20,782 bases of DNA from a virus. Both the position numbers and the translations under genes were made by a program. Location: positions 1-20,782 of IMG/VR virus record IMGVR_UViG_3300035698_009331, one strand, 5' to 3'. The notes beneath the pieces are model-generated. The model had not been told where the DNA came from. It saw nothing but the letters and a program-made list of their open reading frames with translations, and searched no databases. Of the stretch, positions 12,014 to 18,835 are shown piece after piece; the first letter of the stretch is position 1, and the number at the start of each line of letters is the position of its first letter.

Positions 12014-12041
12014 TTGACTCTCTGAATTATCGGAATATATT
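12014..12041 (+). promoter_or_regulatory. Predicted promoter of the recombination operon
   Basis: TTGACT (12014-12019), a 16-nt spacer and TATATT (12036-12041, five of six to TATAAT) stand 42 nt before the ATG at 12084. The -35 matches TTGACA at five of six positions. Confidence 0.65.
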
Positions 12042-12083
12042 TGTCTTCGTAATAGGAAACGATTAACCAAACGAAAGGGAGTT

Positions 12084-12275
12084 ATGGAATCAAAACATAT
12101 ATGGATAAACCTGCCAATGAAGTTCCACCGCGCTCTAAAAAAGAAGGTAGTAACTGGTGAAAACAGATCCAAGCAGGAGGCTTTAAAGGTTGCGGCAATG
12201 AGGAGCCTGATAGCAGACGGCCTAGTTCGACCGTCTAAAATCGAGCGGCAAATGTGCGGGATTTGTGAAGATTAA
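12084..12275 (+). CDS. Hypothetical basic protein, 63 aa
   Basis: GAAAGGGAG precedes the ATG. The N-terminus IWINLPMKFHRALKKKVV looks like the strand-helix of a ribbon-helix-helix DNA-binding protein (LPMKFHRALKKK), and NRSKQEALKVAAMRSLIADG could be the second helix. The C-terminus has CGIC. It is the first gene of the rightward operon, directly behind the palindrome and promoter, so an autoregulator is plausible; the fold is inferred, not proven. Confidence 0.7.
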   Translation: MESKHIWINLPMKFHRALKKKVVTGENRSKQEALKVAAMRSLIADGLVRPSKIERQMCGICED

Positions 12276-12290
12276 ATAGGGGGAAATATT

Positions 12291-13295
12291 ATGAATAATG
12301 AAGTAGCAGAATTAGTAGAACCTGAAGTGATAAACGGGACGGCTTTAATGCAGTTGGAAAAAGCCAGCATTGATATGCAAATTGCAACGGCGCACCAGTA
12401 TCCGCGCACAATGTCCGAGTTCAAACGCAAGGCTGTAGATATGGCAACGATGGATGAAGACACCGCCGCCTCTTGCATTTACCGCCGTCCGGTTGGCGGG
12501 GGGAAGAATGCAGAAGGAATGAGCGTACGAACGGCGGAGATTGTCGGGGCGTGTTACGGCAACCTTCGAGTCGGAGCGCGTATCATCGAACAGACCGACA
12601 GATACGTTATTGCGCAAGGGGTTGCTCACGATCTTGAAAGCAACTTCATGTCAACAAGCGAAGTCAAGGAATGCACGGTCAAAGCCGACGGGAAGCCGTA
12701 TAGCGAGCGCATGTCTCTGGTGGTGGCGAAGGTCGCATTATCAAAAGCCCGCCGGGATGCAACATTCCAAGTCGTTCCGAAGGCTCTTTGTAAACCGATT
12801 GAAAACGCCGTTCGGGGTCTTCTGTTTGGTGACACGCAGACGCTAGACAAACGCCGTGAACGTGCCAGTGCATGGATCAACAAAATTGGCATTGACAAAA
12901 AACGAGTCTTTGTCGTTTTGGGCGTTGAAGACATCGAAGACATAGGGTCAAAAGAACTCGAAGTTCTGACAGGTTTGATGACGTGCATCAAAAATAATGA
13001 GACCTCTGTCGATGAGGCCTTCCCTTTTGAGGTCAAAGTCGAGGATGCTGATAAGAAATCTGCGGAAGAAGAAAAGCGTCAAGTAGCCCTTGATAAATAC
13101 GTAAAAAAGATCACGCCAAAGCTCTTGAAACTAGATCCGCTTGTGGTAACATCTGCGTTTGAGGATCACGGATTCTCGTCTGACAAGTCCGATAGTATGG
13201 ACGCAATCATAGACCTTGCCTGCATGGTTAATAGTCGCGCCCGCCTTGACACGATTATGAACTACATCGAAACGAAAACGAAAGAGGGAGAGTAA
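12291..13295 (+). CDS. Putative phage recombination protein, 334 aa
   Basis: The N-terminal 200 residues follow a conserved phage pattern: IATAHQYPRTMSEFKRKAVD, DEDTAASCIYRRPVGGGK, EGMSVRTAEIVGACYGNLRV, then IIEQTDRYVIAQGVAHDLES, followed by ALCKPIENAVRG and a helical region. Members often stand next to single-strand annealing and RecE-type genes and are thought to act in recombination or ssDNA handling, though the biochemistry is not established to my knowledge. The C-terminal 130 residues are a charged linker and a small helical domain (DKYVKKITPKLLKLD). AGGGGGAAATATT is the ribosome-binding site. It is followed after 4 nt by its usual coiled-coil partner. Confidence 0.75.
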   Translation: MNNEVAELVEPEVINGTALMQLEKASIDMQIATAHQYPRTMSEFKRKAVDMATMDEDTAASCIYRRPVGGGKNAEGMSVRTAEIVGACYGNLRVGARIIEQTDRYVIAQGVAHDLESNFMSTSEVKECTVKADGKPYSERMSLVVAKVALSKARRDATFQVVPKALCKPIENAVRGLLFGDTQTLDKRRERASAWINKIGIDKKRVFVVLGVEDIEDIGSKELEVLTGLMTCIKNNETSVDEAFPFEVKVEDADKKSAEEEKRQVALDKYVKKITPKLLKLDPLVVTSAFEDHGFSSDKSDSMDAIIDLACMVNSRARLDTIMNYIETKTKEGE

Positions 13296-13299
13296 AGAT

Positions 13300-14202
13300 A
13301 TGGAAACAATGGAACTTTCACGAGTTAAACCGAGCGACTATGAACTCGACGAAAAGAAAGCAAAGGCTATCGAGGATGCGTTTCTTCCGATGATCTCGGA
13401 GCGCGAAATTCTGAAGGCAGAGTTCCTTCAGATTGTCGAACTGGAAATCTGCGAAGAAACCTGCGACAGGGCAAAAGCCGTTAAAAAGGGTCTGGTTAAA
13501 GTGCGGAAGGGCATTGAAAAAACCCACAAGGTTCAGAAACAGTTTTTCTGGCAGGCGGGCAAGTTCGTTGACGCGTGGAAAAACGCCGAGACATTGCCTG
13601 TAGTGCAGATGGAAGAGAAGCTTGAAGGAATCTATAACCACTACGAAAACGAAGAGAAAGAGCGCAAAGCAAAACTACTCGCTGATCGTATGGCAATATG
13701 CGAACCGAAGGACACAAACGCTAAGTTTATGCAACTCGGCGAAATGGCCGAAGACGTCTTTGATTCGTATTATGATAGCATTTGTCTTGCTGACGAGTCC
13801 CGCAAGGCAACGGAAGCCAAGATTGAGGCCGATCGTATTGCCGCCGAGAAAGCCGAGTATGATGAGCGCAAACGAGTTGCCGACGAAAACGCAAAGTTGA
13901 AAGAAGAGGCTGATAAACGCGAAGCTGAAATCAAAGCAGAACGCGAAGAGTCAGAGCTTAAACTGGCACACGAACGCGCCGAACTTGCAAGAGTGAAATC
14001 CGAAGCAGACGCTAAAGAAACCGTTGCGCGTATGGAGAAAGAAGACGAAGTTAAACGCGCAAAAAATAAAGCGAATTGCAAGCGCGTAAACAACGCAATC
14101 CTGAAGGCCATCGCTGGGAAATGTGTGAGTGACGAAGCCGCTAAAGCCCTTATTGTTGAGATTGCCAACGGTAAAGTCCCGAACGTGTCAATCAGCTACT
14201 AA
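13300..14202 (+). CDS. Coiled-coil phage protein, partner of the recombination protein, 300 aa
   Basis: Residues 1-115 form a conserved helical N-domain (KAKAIEDAFLPMISEREILK, then KVRKGIEKTHKVQKQFFWQA and GKFVDAWKN). Residues 165-260 are a long charged coiled coil (EAKIEADRIAAEKAEYDERK and following). The last 40 residues are a small conserved domain (VNNAILKAIAGKCVSDEAAK, IVEIANGKVPNVSISY) that recurs at the end of such proteins. Families of this shape sit beside annealing proteins in many phages and probably act as scaffolds for the recombination or replication complex. The role is inferred from context. Confidence 0.78.
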   Translation: METMELSRVKPSDYELDEKKAKAIEDAFLPMISEREILKAEFLQIVELEICEETCDRAKAVKKGLVKVRKGIEKTHKVQKQFFWQAGKFVDAWKNAETLPVVQMEEKLEGIYNHYENEEKERKAKLLADRMAICEPKDTNAKFMQLGEMAEDVFDSYYDSICLADESRKATEAKIEADRIAAEKAEYDERKRVADENAKLKEEADKREAEIKAEREESELKLAHERAELARVKSEADAKETVARMEKEDEVKRAKNKANCKRVNNAILKAIAGKCVSDEAAKALIVEIANGKVPNVSISY

Positions 14203-14208
14203 CAAAAA

Positions 14209-14233
14209 GCGGGCTGGTTAATAGCCGGCCCGC
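14209..14233 (-). terminator. Strong hairpin, U-tract only on the minus strand
   Basis: GCGGGCTGG pairs with CCGGCCCGC around a TTAATAG loop (nine pairs, one T-G). On the plus strand no T-run follows. Read on the minus strand the stem is followed by TTTTT (14208-14204). It therefore looks like a terminator for antisense transcription, while for the plus-strand operon it would act as an mRNA-stability hairpin between two genes. Confidence 0.6.
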
Positions 14234-14254
14234 GCAATCAAAAGGAGAATGAAA

Positions 14255-14512
14255 ATGACGAAACTTATATATACGCGAGACGATAACGGAAATCGAGCTT
14301 TATGGGCGTTTGGGGTAGATGTTATAAAGGACAAATACGGTGAGTGGGATGATCCAAACGCGTCGCCAGTCGTAGATGCGTGTTTTGAATCAGACGGTGT
14401 AGACTCAATAATCGGGGCCGGAACTTTAGGCCTTCGCAAGGGTCGCAAAATGATACTGAACGTGACGGTTGAAAAATCGTATGATGAAGTTCAACACGAA
14501 GATGTTTATTAA
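14255..14512 (+). CDS. Hypothetical protein, 85 aa
   Basis: I start at 14255 (MTKLIYTRDDNGNR): the AAAGGAG site is 7 nt before it but only 1 nt before the ATG at 14249. The product is a mixed alpha/beta protein with many Asp, Gly and aromatic residues (WAFGVDVIKDKYGEWDDP, then DSIIGAGTLGLRKGRKMI). It resembles small phage proteins of unknown function. No motif or membrane segment seen. Confidence 0.72.
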   Translation: MTKLIYTRDDNGNRALWAFGVDVIKDKYGEWDDPNASPVVDACFESDGVDSIIGAGTLGLRKGRKMILNVTVEKSYDEVQHEDVY

Positions 14513-14524
14513 AGGAGAATAATT

Positions 14525-14623
14525 ATGAAATCTGCGATTATATGGACTGTGAATCAGACAGAACCGCAACGCCAATCCGCGCCCGTTTTTGGGTATAGGC
14601 GTAGAGGTCGAGTGTCAGGTTAG
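14525..14623 (+). CDS. Hypothetical 32-aa protein
   Basis: TTAAAGGAGAATAATT directly precedes the ATG, the best kind of ribosome-binding site in this window. The product MKSAIIWTVNQTEPQRQS continues with a basic end (RRRGRVSG). It is short and may be a real small basic protein or a remnant. It does not overlap other genes. Unknown function. Confidence 0.5.
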   Translation: MKSAIIWTVNQTEPQRQSAPVFGYRRRGRVSG

Positions 14624-14646
14624 AACGAAATAACGAAAGGAAGTTT

Positions 14647-14910
14647 ATGAATAAAATAGATAAAGTCCTAGGAAAAGACATAGCAGAAAAGTTTTTCGGC
14701 GAACTGCCGGGGTCTAATGACGACCCAAAGGCGGGAATGTACGAAATTGGAAATAAGGACTGGCCACAAGTTACTATTGGTAGATTTGTTATTGCCCGTC
14801 AAGACGATACAAGCGTGTGGATTCAGGACGAGGTTGACGACGACGGTGCGCAGTTCAGTGACGCCGATGTTGAAAAACTACTGTTGGATTTTTACAGAAA
14901 GAACTTTTAA
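14647..14910 (+). CDS. Hypothetical protein, 87 aa
   Basis: GAAAGGAAG precedes the ATG. The acidic product has a start helix (DKVLGKDIAEKFFGELPG), a beta region with Trp residues (KDWPQVTIGRFVIARQDDT, SVWIQDEVDDDG) and a final helix (DADVEKLLLDFYRKNF). It looks like a small alpha/beta domain typical of phage accessory proteins. I recognise no family. Confidence 0.72.
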   Translation: MNKIDKVLGKDIAEKFFGELPGSNDDPKAGMYEIGNKDWPQVTIGRFVIARQDDTSVWIQDEVDDDGAQFSDADVEKLLLDFYRKNF

Positions 14911-14995
14911 TTTAAACCCCTCGGCGCGTAGAAAAACCGGCACGGGGGTTCGCGCGGGTGGATGAATCAGTAGAGAGAAATATGAAGGATGAAAT

Positions 14996-15673
14996 ATGAA
15001 AGATGAAAAAAAGAAGTGCTGTCCTGATATGCCTGGATTCCAAAACTTTAACCCGCCAGGGAGGGTTGAGATTTTAAAAAATCCAGTTAGCCGAGGCGCG
15101 GTGCTTGGGGAGGTGTGGTCGAAAATAAATAGCTCGATCGTTTCTGGCGATCTGCCCGGCTCCGGCGGGGATAGAACTGCGGAGCGTAACGGGATAATAT
15201 GGGCCTCAAACATCATCGCCGAAATGATAAGAGCTGAATTCCACTCCTCGGAATCTCCCGCCGAAAAGGTTCCGGAGTTGGAGTGGTGGAGCTCGAGGAA
15301 TGAGGAGCGGTTTGACAATGGCCCGCACGGAAACCGCGAAGATGCGATCCTCGCTTGCATCGCTGATGATGGCATCGAGATCGATTGGGGTGTCTATGTT
15401 GGGAAAAAAGGATCGCTTGATCTAAGTGTCGACGGCGGCGGGGTGTTGGAGCGCATGGGTGATCTGGCGGGGGAGCAGTGCGGCGAGGTCTGCGATTGTT
15501 GGCCGGATATTGGTAGGGAGGGAGAGCTTGAGCTCGGTGAGATTCTAACCGCCGCAACGTTGGCTTATTTGAAATCTATTGGTGAGATGCCGACCTTCTT
15601 TCCTATTGAAAATCCTGAAGGTGTCTCCGTCACGGCTGAGCTGTTCAAAGAAGCGAATGGCGGTGGGGAATGA
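14996..15673 (+). CDS. Hypothetical protein, 225 aa
   Basis: The start follows AAGGATGAAAT. The N-terminal part (residues 1-30, with CCPDMPGF) contains two adjacent Cys. The middle is polar and possibly disordered (SPAEKVPELEWW). Residues 98-125 read WWSSRNEERFDNGPHGNREDAI, which resembles small phage domains with a GPHxTREEAI-like pattern, and the C-terminal part has a helix EILTAATLAYLKSIG. Codon use moves to higher GC toward the 3' end. The stop overlaps the next ATG in an ATGA junction, coupling it to the C5 methyltransferase. Function unknown. Confidence 0.7.
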   Translation: MKDEKKKCCPDMPGFQNFNPPGRVEILKNPVSRGAVLGEVWSKINSSIVSGDLPGSGGDRTAERNGIIWASNIIAEMIRAEFHSSESPAEKVPELEWWSSRNEERFDNGPHGNREDAILACIADDGIEIDWGVYVGKKGSLDLSVDGGGVLERMGDLAGEQCGEVCDCWPDIGREGELELGEILTAATLAYLKSIGEMPTFFPIENPEGVSVTAELFKEANGGGE

Positions 15674-17361
15674 CGCAGACAAAATTTGCTTATGATGCGC
15701 GCTATCGGGATCCAGTGAAGCGGCCGGCGAAGGGCCGCGAGATTGTCATCGATCTGTTTTGCGGTGGTGGCGGCGCGTCGACAGGCATCGAGGCCGCCAT
15801 CGGTCGGCCCGTCGACGTCGCGATTAACCACTCGCCCCGGGCCATCTTCTACCACGAACAGAATCACCCCTGCACAAACCACTTCCGCACCGACGTCTTT
15901 GATGTCCACCCGCTGGCCGTCAGTAAGGGACGGCCCGTCGGGTTGCTGTGGCTATCCCCCGACTGCACTCACTTCAGCCGGTCGCGCGGAAAGGCTCCCA
16001 AGAAAAAGAACATCCGCTCGCTGGCCACCATCGGCCTGCACTATGCCCGGCAGGTTCGTCCGCGCATCATCATGCTTGAAAACGTTGGCGAGTTCCGCAC
16101 CTGGGGCCGGCTCGACAAACGAACCGGCCAGGCCGACCCGCGCAAAAAAGGCGAAGGTTTCCACAAATTCGACCGTCGGCTCAAACAGATGGGCTATGCC
16201 GTCGAGTGGAAACTCCTCAAAGCCTGCGACTATGGCGCGCCAACCATCCGCACCCGCCTGGTGATGATCGCCCGCTGTGACGGCCAGCCGATCAAGTGGC
16301 CGCGCAAGACGCACGGCCAGGGCCGGAATAAAAAGCCGTACCGCACCGCCGCCGAATGTATCGACTTCTCCATCCCGACCGTGTCCATCTTCGCCACCAA
16401 GGCCGAAGTGAAAGAAGCGGGGATCCGCGCAGTCCGTCCGCTGGCCGACAAGACCATGGAGCGCATCGCCCGGGGCGTTTGGAAATTTGTTATCAACAAT
16501 CCGAATCCATTTATTGTTCCGGATGCCATGCCGTGCACTGGTAGCAAGCGTGCAGGCTCAGCCTGCCCGGAGGGCGTCACGCCATTTATTACTGAATGCG
16601 CGAACGGATCCAGCCAGCGCAACATGAAAGCCGACGAGCCCCTGCGCACAATCTGCGCTCAGGTCAAAGGCGGTCACTTCGCGCTGGTCGCTCCGTTCCT
16701 CGCCCGGTATCACACCGCCTCGACGGGATCGGTGGTCAAAGAACCGCTCGGCACCGTTATGGGAAAAGAACACGATGCGCCGGTCGCTTGCCACATCGAG
16801 CGAATGAACGGGATGTCAACCGGCGAAGCGATCGACGAGCCGCTCTCCAGTCAGTGCGCAAAAGTCAACCATCACGCCGTCGTCACCTCGCACCTGCTGA
16901 GTTATCACGCGCAGCAGGGCGATGAGTCGCGCTGCCATCCCGTCACCGAACCGCTGCCGACCGTCGACGGCTCCAACCGCTTTGCGGAGGTGCGCGCCTT
17001 CCTGCTGAAATATTATGGATGCGGCACCGGGCAAAGCCTGGATGAACCGCTCGACACCATCACCGGCAACGATCGCTTTGCGCTCGTCACCGTCCACGGC
17101 GAACTCTATCAGATCGTTGACATCGGTTTGCGGATGCTCACGCCCGCCGAACTGCTGCGCGCCCAGTTCGGGCGCTACGCCGACACCTACCGCATCGATG
17201 GCCTCACCAAAACCGCCGCGGTCAACATGATTGGAAACAGCGTCTGCCCCGACATGGCCCGCGCCGTCGTCGCTGCGAACTATCGACCGCAAGCGGTCGG
17301 AGGTCAGAGGTCGGGAGTCAGAGGTCAGAAGTCGCCGGTCGGAGAAAGGGTGTTAGCGTGA
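15670..17361 (+). CDS. dcm-like: DNA (cytosine-5)-methyltransferase
   Basis: The 563-residue enzyme carries motif I IDLFCGGGGASTG (27-39), a catalytic motif IV LLWLSPDCTHFS (92-103; Cys99 in a PDC variant of the usual PPC), ENV (137-139) in motif VI, RTRLVMIA (194-201) in motif VIII and GNSVCPDMARAVV (522-534) in motif X. The target-recognition part (about 310-480) consists of five repeats around EPL. GC content is far above the neighbours: 41 of 60 bases in 15721-15780 against 24 of 60 in 18121-18180. The C-terminus runs into a 7-nt tandem repeat. All this points to acquisition from a bacterial genome. It would methylate cytosine, either protecting the phage DNA or marking the host's. Confidence 0.93.
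   Translation: MTQTKFAYDARYRDPVKRPAKGREIVIDLFCGGGGASTGIEAAIGRPVDVAINHSPRAIFYHEQNHPCTNHFRTDVFDVHPLAVSKGRPVGLLWLSPDCTHFSRSRGKAPKKKNIRSLATIGLHYARQVRPRIIMLENVGEFRTWGRLDKRTGQADPRKKGEGFHKFDRRLKQMGYAVEWKLLKACDYGAPTIRTRLVMIARCDGQPIKWPRKTHGQGRNKKPYRTAAECIDFSIPTVSIFATKAEVKEAGIRAVRPLADKTMERIARGVWKFVINNPNPFIVPDAMPCTGSKRAGSACPEGVTPFITECANGSSQRNMKADEPLRTICAQVKGGHFALVAPFLARYHTASTGSVVKEPLGTVMGKEHDAPVACHIERMNGMSTGEAIDEPLSSQCAKVNHHAVVTSHLLSYHAQQGDESRCHPVTEPLPTVDGSNRFAEVRAFLLKYYGCGTGQSLDEPLDTITGNDRFALVTVHGELYQIVDIGLRMLTPAELLRAQFGRYADTYRIDGLTKTAAVNMIGNSVCPDMARAVVAANYRPQAVGGQRSGVRGQKSPVGERVLA
16552..16566. repeat. Perfect inverted repeat in the C5 methyltransferase gene
   Basis: GCAGGCT-C-AGCCTGC is an exact 7+1+7 inverted repeat covering about codons 295-299, in a Gly/Ser/Cys-rich stretch (GSKRAGSACPEG) that interrupts otherwise family-like sequence. 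It looks like a small palindromic element inserted in frame. Confidence 0.6.
17295..17343 (+). repeat. 7-nt tandem repeat, seven units
   Basis: Seven consecutive units of the form RGTCNSV (mostly GGTCGGA or GGTCAGA) run without interruption. They encode the last residues of the methyltransferase (GGQRSGV, RGQKSPV, GERV), giving a 7-residue periodicity. A perfect inverted repeat CGACCGC-AA-GCGGTCG (17284-17299) overlaps its start. Confidence 0.9.
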
Positions 17362-17588
17362 AAGTTAAACTCTGGGATATCTGCATGGCAATGATCGACG
17401 GCCAGCTCCGCCGCTGCACTGTTAACCGGATCGAAGGTGATCGAGTGTTTGTTTGGCGCCTACTTGAAAAATTGGCAAAAAATGGAGGCGTGCCTCAACG
17501 CGGCTCTCGCAGAATGAAACCGAACGACGGGATCAGCGGCAAGAAACAAAACAAAGGAGAAGGATGGAAAAACTACCAGATTATCTAA
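17358..17588 (+). CDS. Hypothetical protein with GTG start, 76 aa
   Basis: The GTG overlaps the TGA of the methyltransferase gene, and GAGAAAGGG lies upstream. The first half (KLWDICMAMIDGQLRRCTVN, then RIEGDRVFVWRLLEKL) is well-formed; the second half is Lys/Gly-rich and polar (RRMKPNDGISGKKQNKGEG) and overlaps the next gene by 25 nt. The first half may be the remainder of a longer gene. Codon use is intermediate between the GC-rich island and the rest. No family recognised. Confidence 0.6.
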   Translation: MKVKLWDICMAMIDGQLRRCTVNRIEGDRVFVWRLLEKLAKNGGVPQRGSRRMKPNDGISGKKQNKGEGWKNYQII

Positions 17589-17803
17589 CAGAAGATTTGA
17601 TTAAAGAGTTAGGGCGGCGCGGAGTTTCTTGTACTCCTGAATCTGCTGGTTCGGTTGAGCGACTCGTGTCTAGGCAAACAAACTTGGCTGAAAACGCAAT
17701 GGAACGAGCGCGAGGCATGGCAGAGCTTGAGAACAACATCTTCGCTCTCAAAGAGCTTCGCTGTGCGCGTGATGAGATCACAAAAGCTATAGAAAACATT
17801 TAG
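17564..17803 (+). CDS. Hypothetical helical protein, 79 aa
   Basis: AAAGGAGAAGG precedes the ATG. The product has a short N-terminal helix (LTEDLIKELGRRGVS) and a long C-terminal helical region (LAENAMERARGMAELENNIF, then ALKELRCARDEITKAIENI) consistent with a coiled coil. It returns to the AT-richer composition of the phage. The 33-nt repeat begins 6 nt after its stop. No family recognised. Confidence 0.7.
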   Translation: MEKLPDYLTEDLIKELGRRGVSCTPESAGSVERLVSRQTNLAENAMERARGMAELENNIFALKELRCARDEITKAIENI

Positions 17804-17808
17804 CAACC

Positions 17809-17841
17809 GAACAGGGAATTGTATGGAAACGTTCCGTCTAA
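17809..17841 (+). repeat. 33-nt dispersed repeat, copy 2
   Basis: Matches 5609-5641 at 28 of 33 positions. Here the repeat is followed by ATACGGAAACGG, so TTCCGT (17832-17837) can pair either with the upstream GGAA or, perfectly, with ACGGAA (17843-17848). It lies between two coding regions, 43 nt before the ATG at 17884. Confidence 0.8.
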
Positions 17842-17883
17842 TACGGAAACGGAAAAGCAAAAAACAACGAAAGGAACAGCAAA

Positions 17884-18345
17884 ATGAACACTTACACGAC
17901 GGTTATGACAATAGTAATATTCTGCTTAATTTTTATTTGGGCGGTGTATGAATGGGAACGAGCAATGGATAGACAGTTTGTTGAAGACGCAATCGATCAG
18001 ATTACGTTAAACAATGCGCGTGAAATCCACGTGGTTAACGATGATAACGATGCGCTACAGGCCGAGGTACAGATGAATGTTATGCACTCAACCGATTTAA
18101 AACGTAAGCTCAAGATCGAAGAAAAAGACAACGCACACTTTCGGCTTGTGACAAAGGCAAACATCGTGTTTTTAAACGAACTTCGCGAAGATTTGCGCCA
18201 TGTTAAATCCCAGCTTGGAAACCGGAAGGGTCAGATTACCGTTTTGAGGCGCAAACTTAAACAAAGAGAACCGCAGTTGTATTCGGATGGTGTTTCTTAT
18301 ACTAGATCTGAATTTATCAAAAAACTGAAGGCTGATAAAAAATGA
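17884..18345 (+). CDS. Membrane-anchored coiled-coil protein, 153 aa
   Basis: GAAAGGAACAG precedes the ATG. Residues 5-22 form one transmembrane segment (TTVMTIVIFCLIFIWAVY), followed by a long charged helical region (NDALQAEVQMNVMHSTDL, EDLRHVKSQLGNRKGQI, LRRKLKQREPQL) with coiled-coil character and a basic C-terminus. The layout, N-terminal anchor plus coiled coil, is that of inner-membrane spanins (Rz), but also of generic phage membrane proteins; its place within a DNA-metabolism operon makes spanin less likely. The next gene overlaps its stop by 4 nt. Confidence 0.75.
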   Translation: MNTYTTVMTIVIFCLIFIWAVYEWERAMDRQFVEDAIDQITLNNAREIHVVNDDNDALQAEVQMNVMHSTDLKRKLKIEEKDNAHFRLVTKANIVFLNELREDLRHVKSQLGNRKGQITVLRRKLKQREPQLYSDGVSYTRSEFIKKLKADKK

Positions 18346-18770
18346 AGCGCGGAATAATAAACAAGCTTATCGGATGCACCGATGCGCATTTACGCGCTCA
18401 GGTTAGGTCTGCCCTGCGTAAGGTCTGGAGAAACAGTTCTAGGCGTTGCTTTGTGGAGTCGGTGCGTAGGCCTAACGTGGAAGGCTTGGGACGCTTTAAA
18501 TACGTGGTTGATTGTGTTGGGTGCGGTAGGGTGATGGGTCAGTCGGAGAAGGAATTTGTCACGCTGAAATCTGGCGCACAATCGAAGAAAAAGAAGCTGT
18601 GTTATGAAACCGATCATATAACCGGAAATCCAGAGTTCACTGATATAAAACGCGATTTGGGAAATTACGCAGACTCGCTTTTGTACGGTGACATGCGGAT
18701 TCTTTGCCGAAAATGTCACGCGGAAGTTACGCTTCAACAAACGAAGGACAGGTCCTTAAAAGAATCATGA
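18342..18770 (+). CDS. HNH-type zinc-binding endonuclease, 142 aa
   Basis: Cys58-x2-Cys61 (CVGCG), ETDHITGNPEF (89-99) with the Asp-His pair at 91-92, and ILCRKCHAEVT (120-130) with Cys122-x2-Cys125-His126 form the C-x2-C, DH, C-x2-C-H order of HNH nucleases with a structural zinc. The N-terminal 50 residues are very basic (HLRAQVRSALRKVWRNSSRR). Phage HNH proteins cut DNA in packaging, recombination or as homing endonucleases; this one lies in the DNA-metabolism operon, not next to terminase, so recombination or host DNA attack is as likely as packaging. The central Asn of the motif is not obvious. Confidence 0.8.
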   Translation: MKRGIINKLIGCTDAHLRAQVRSALRKVWRNSSRRCFVESVRRPNVEGLGRFKYVVDCVGCGRVMGQSEKEFVTLKSGAQSKKKKLCYETDHITGNPEFTDIKRDLGNYADSLLYGDMRILCRKCHAEVTLQQTKDRSLKES

Positions 18771-18779
18771 TAATATCAT
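18767..18779. promoter_or_regulatory. 13-bp palindrome at a -35 box
   Basis: ATGATA-A-TATCAT is an exact inverted repeat whose right end touches the -35-like TTGCAG (18779-18784). It overlaps the stop of the HNH gene. A binding site for a dimeric regulator is possible. Confidence 0.4.
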
Positions 18780-18806
18780 TGCAGAATACGGAGCGCGTGA
18801 TAGAAT
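18779..18806 (+). promoter_or_regulatory. Possible internal promoter
   Basis: TTGCAG, a 16-nt spacer and TAGAAT (18801-18806, five of six to TATAAT) lie 29 nt before the ATG at 18836. The -35 is weak. It would start a separate transcript for the last two genes of the operon. Confidence 0.4.
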
Positions 18807-18835
18807 CTAAATCGAAATAAACGAAAGGACACGGA

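Noticed and set aside
12626-13036. 136-residue minus-strand frame in the recombination gene
   Set aside because: Antisense to a conserved phage protein; composition typical of a reverse-strand shadow.
16816-17292. 158-residue minus-strand frame in the C5 methyltransferase
   Set aside because: High-GC coding sequence leaves long antisense frames; this one mirrors the EPL repeats.
17295-17343. CRISPR or iteron origin
   Set aside because: Units of 7 nt are directly adjacent, with no spacers and no AT-rich region nearby.
17884-18345. Calling the membrane coiled-coil protein an Rz-type spanin
   Set aside because: The layout would fit, but it stands in the DNA-metabolism operon far from lysis genes and no lipoprotein partner overlaps it.
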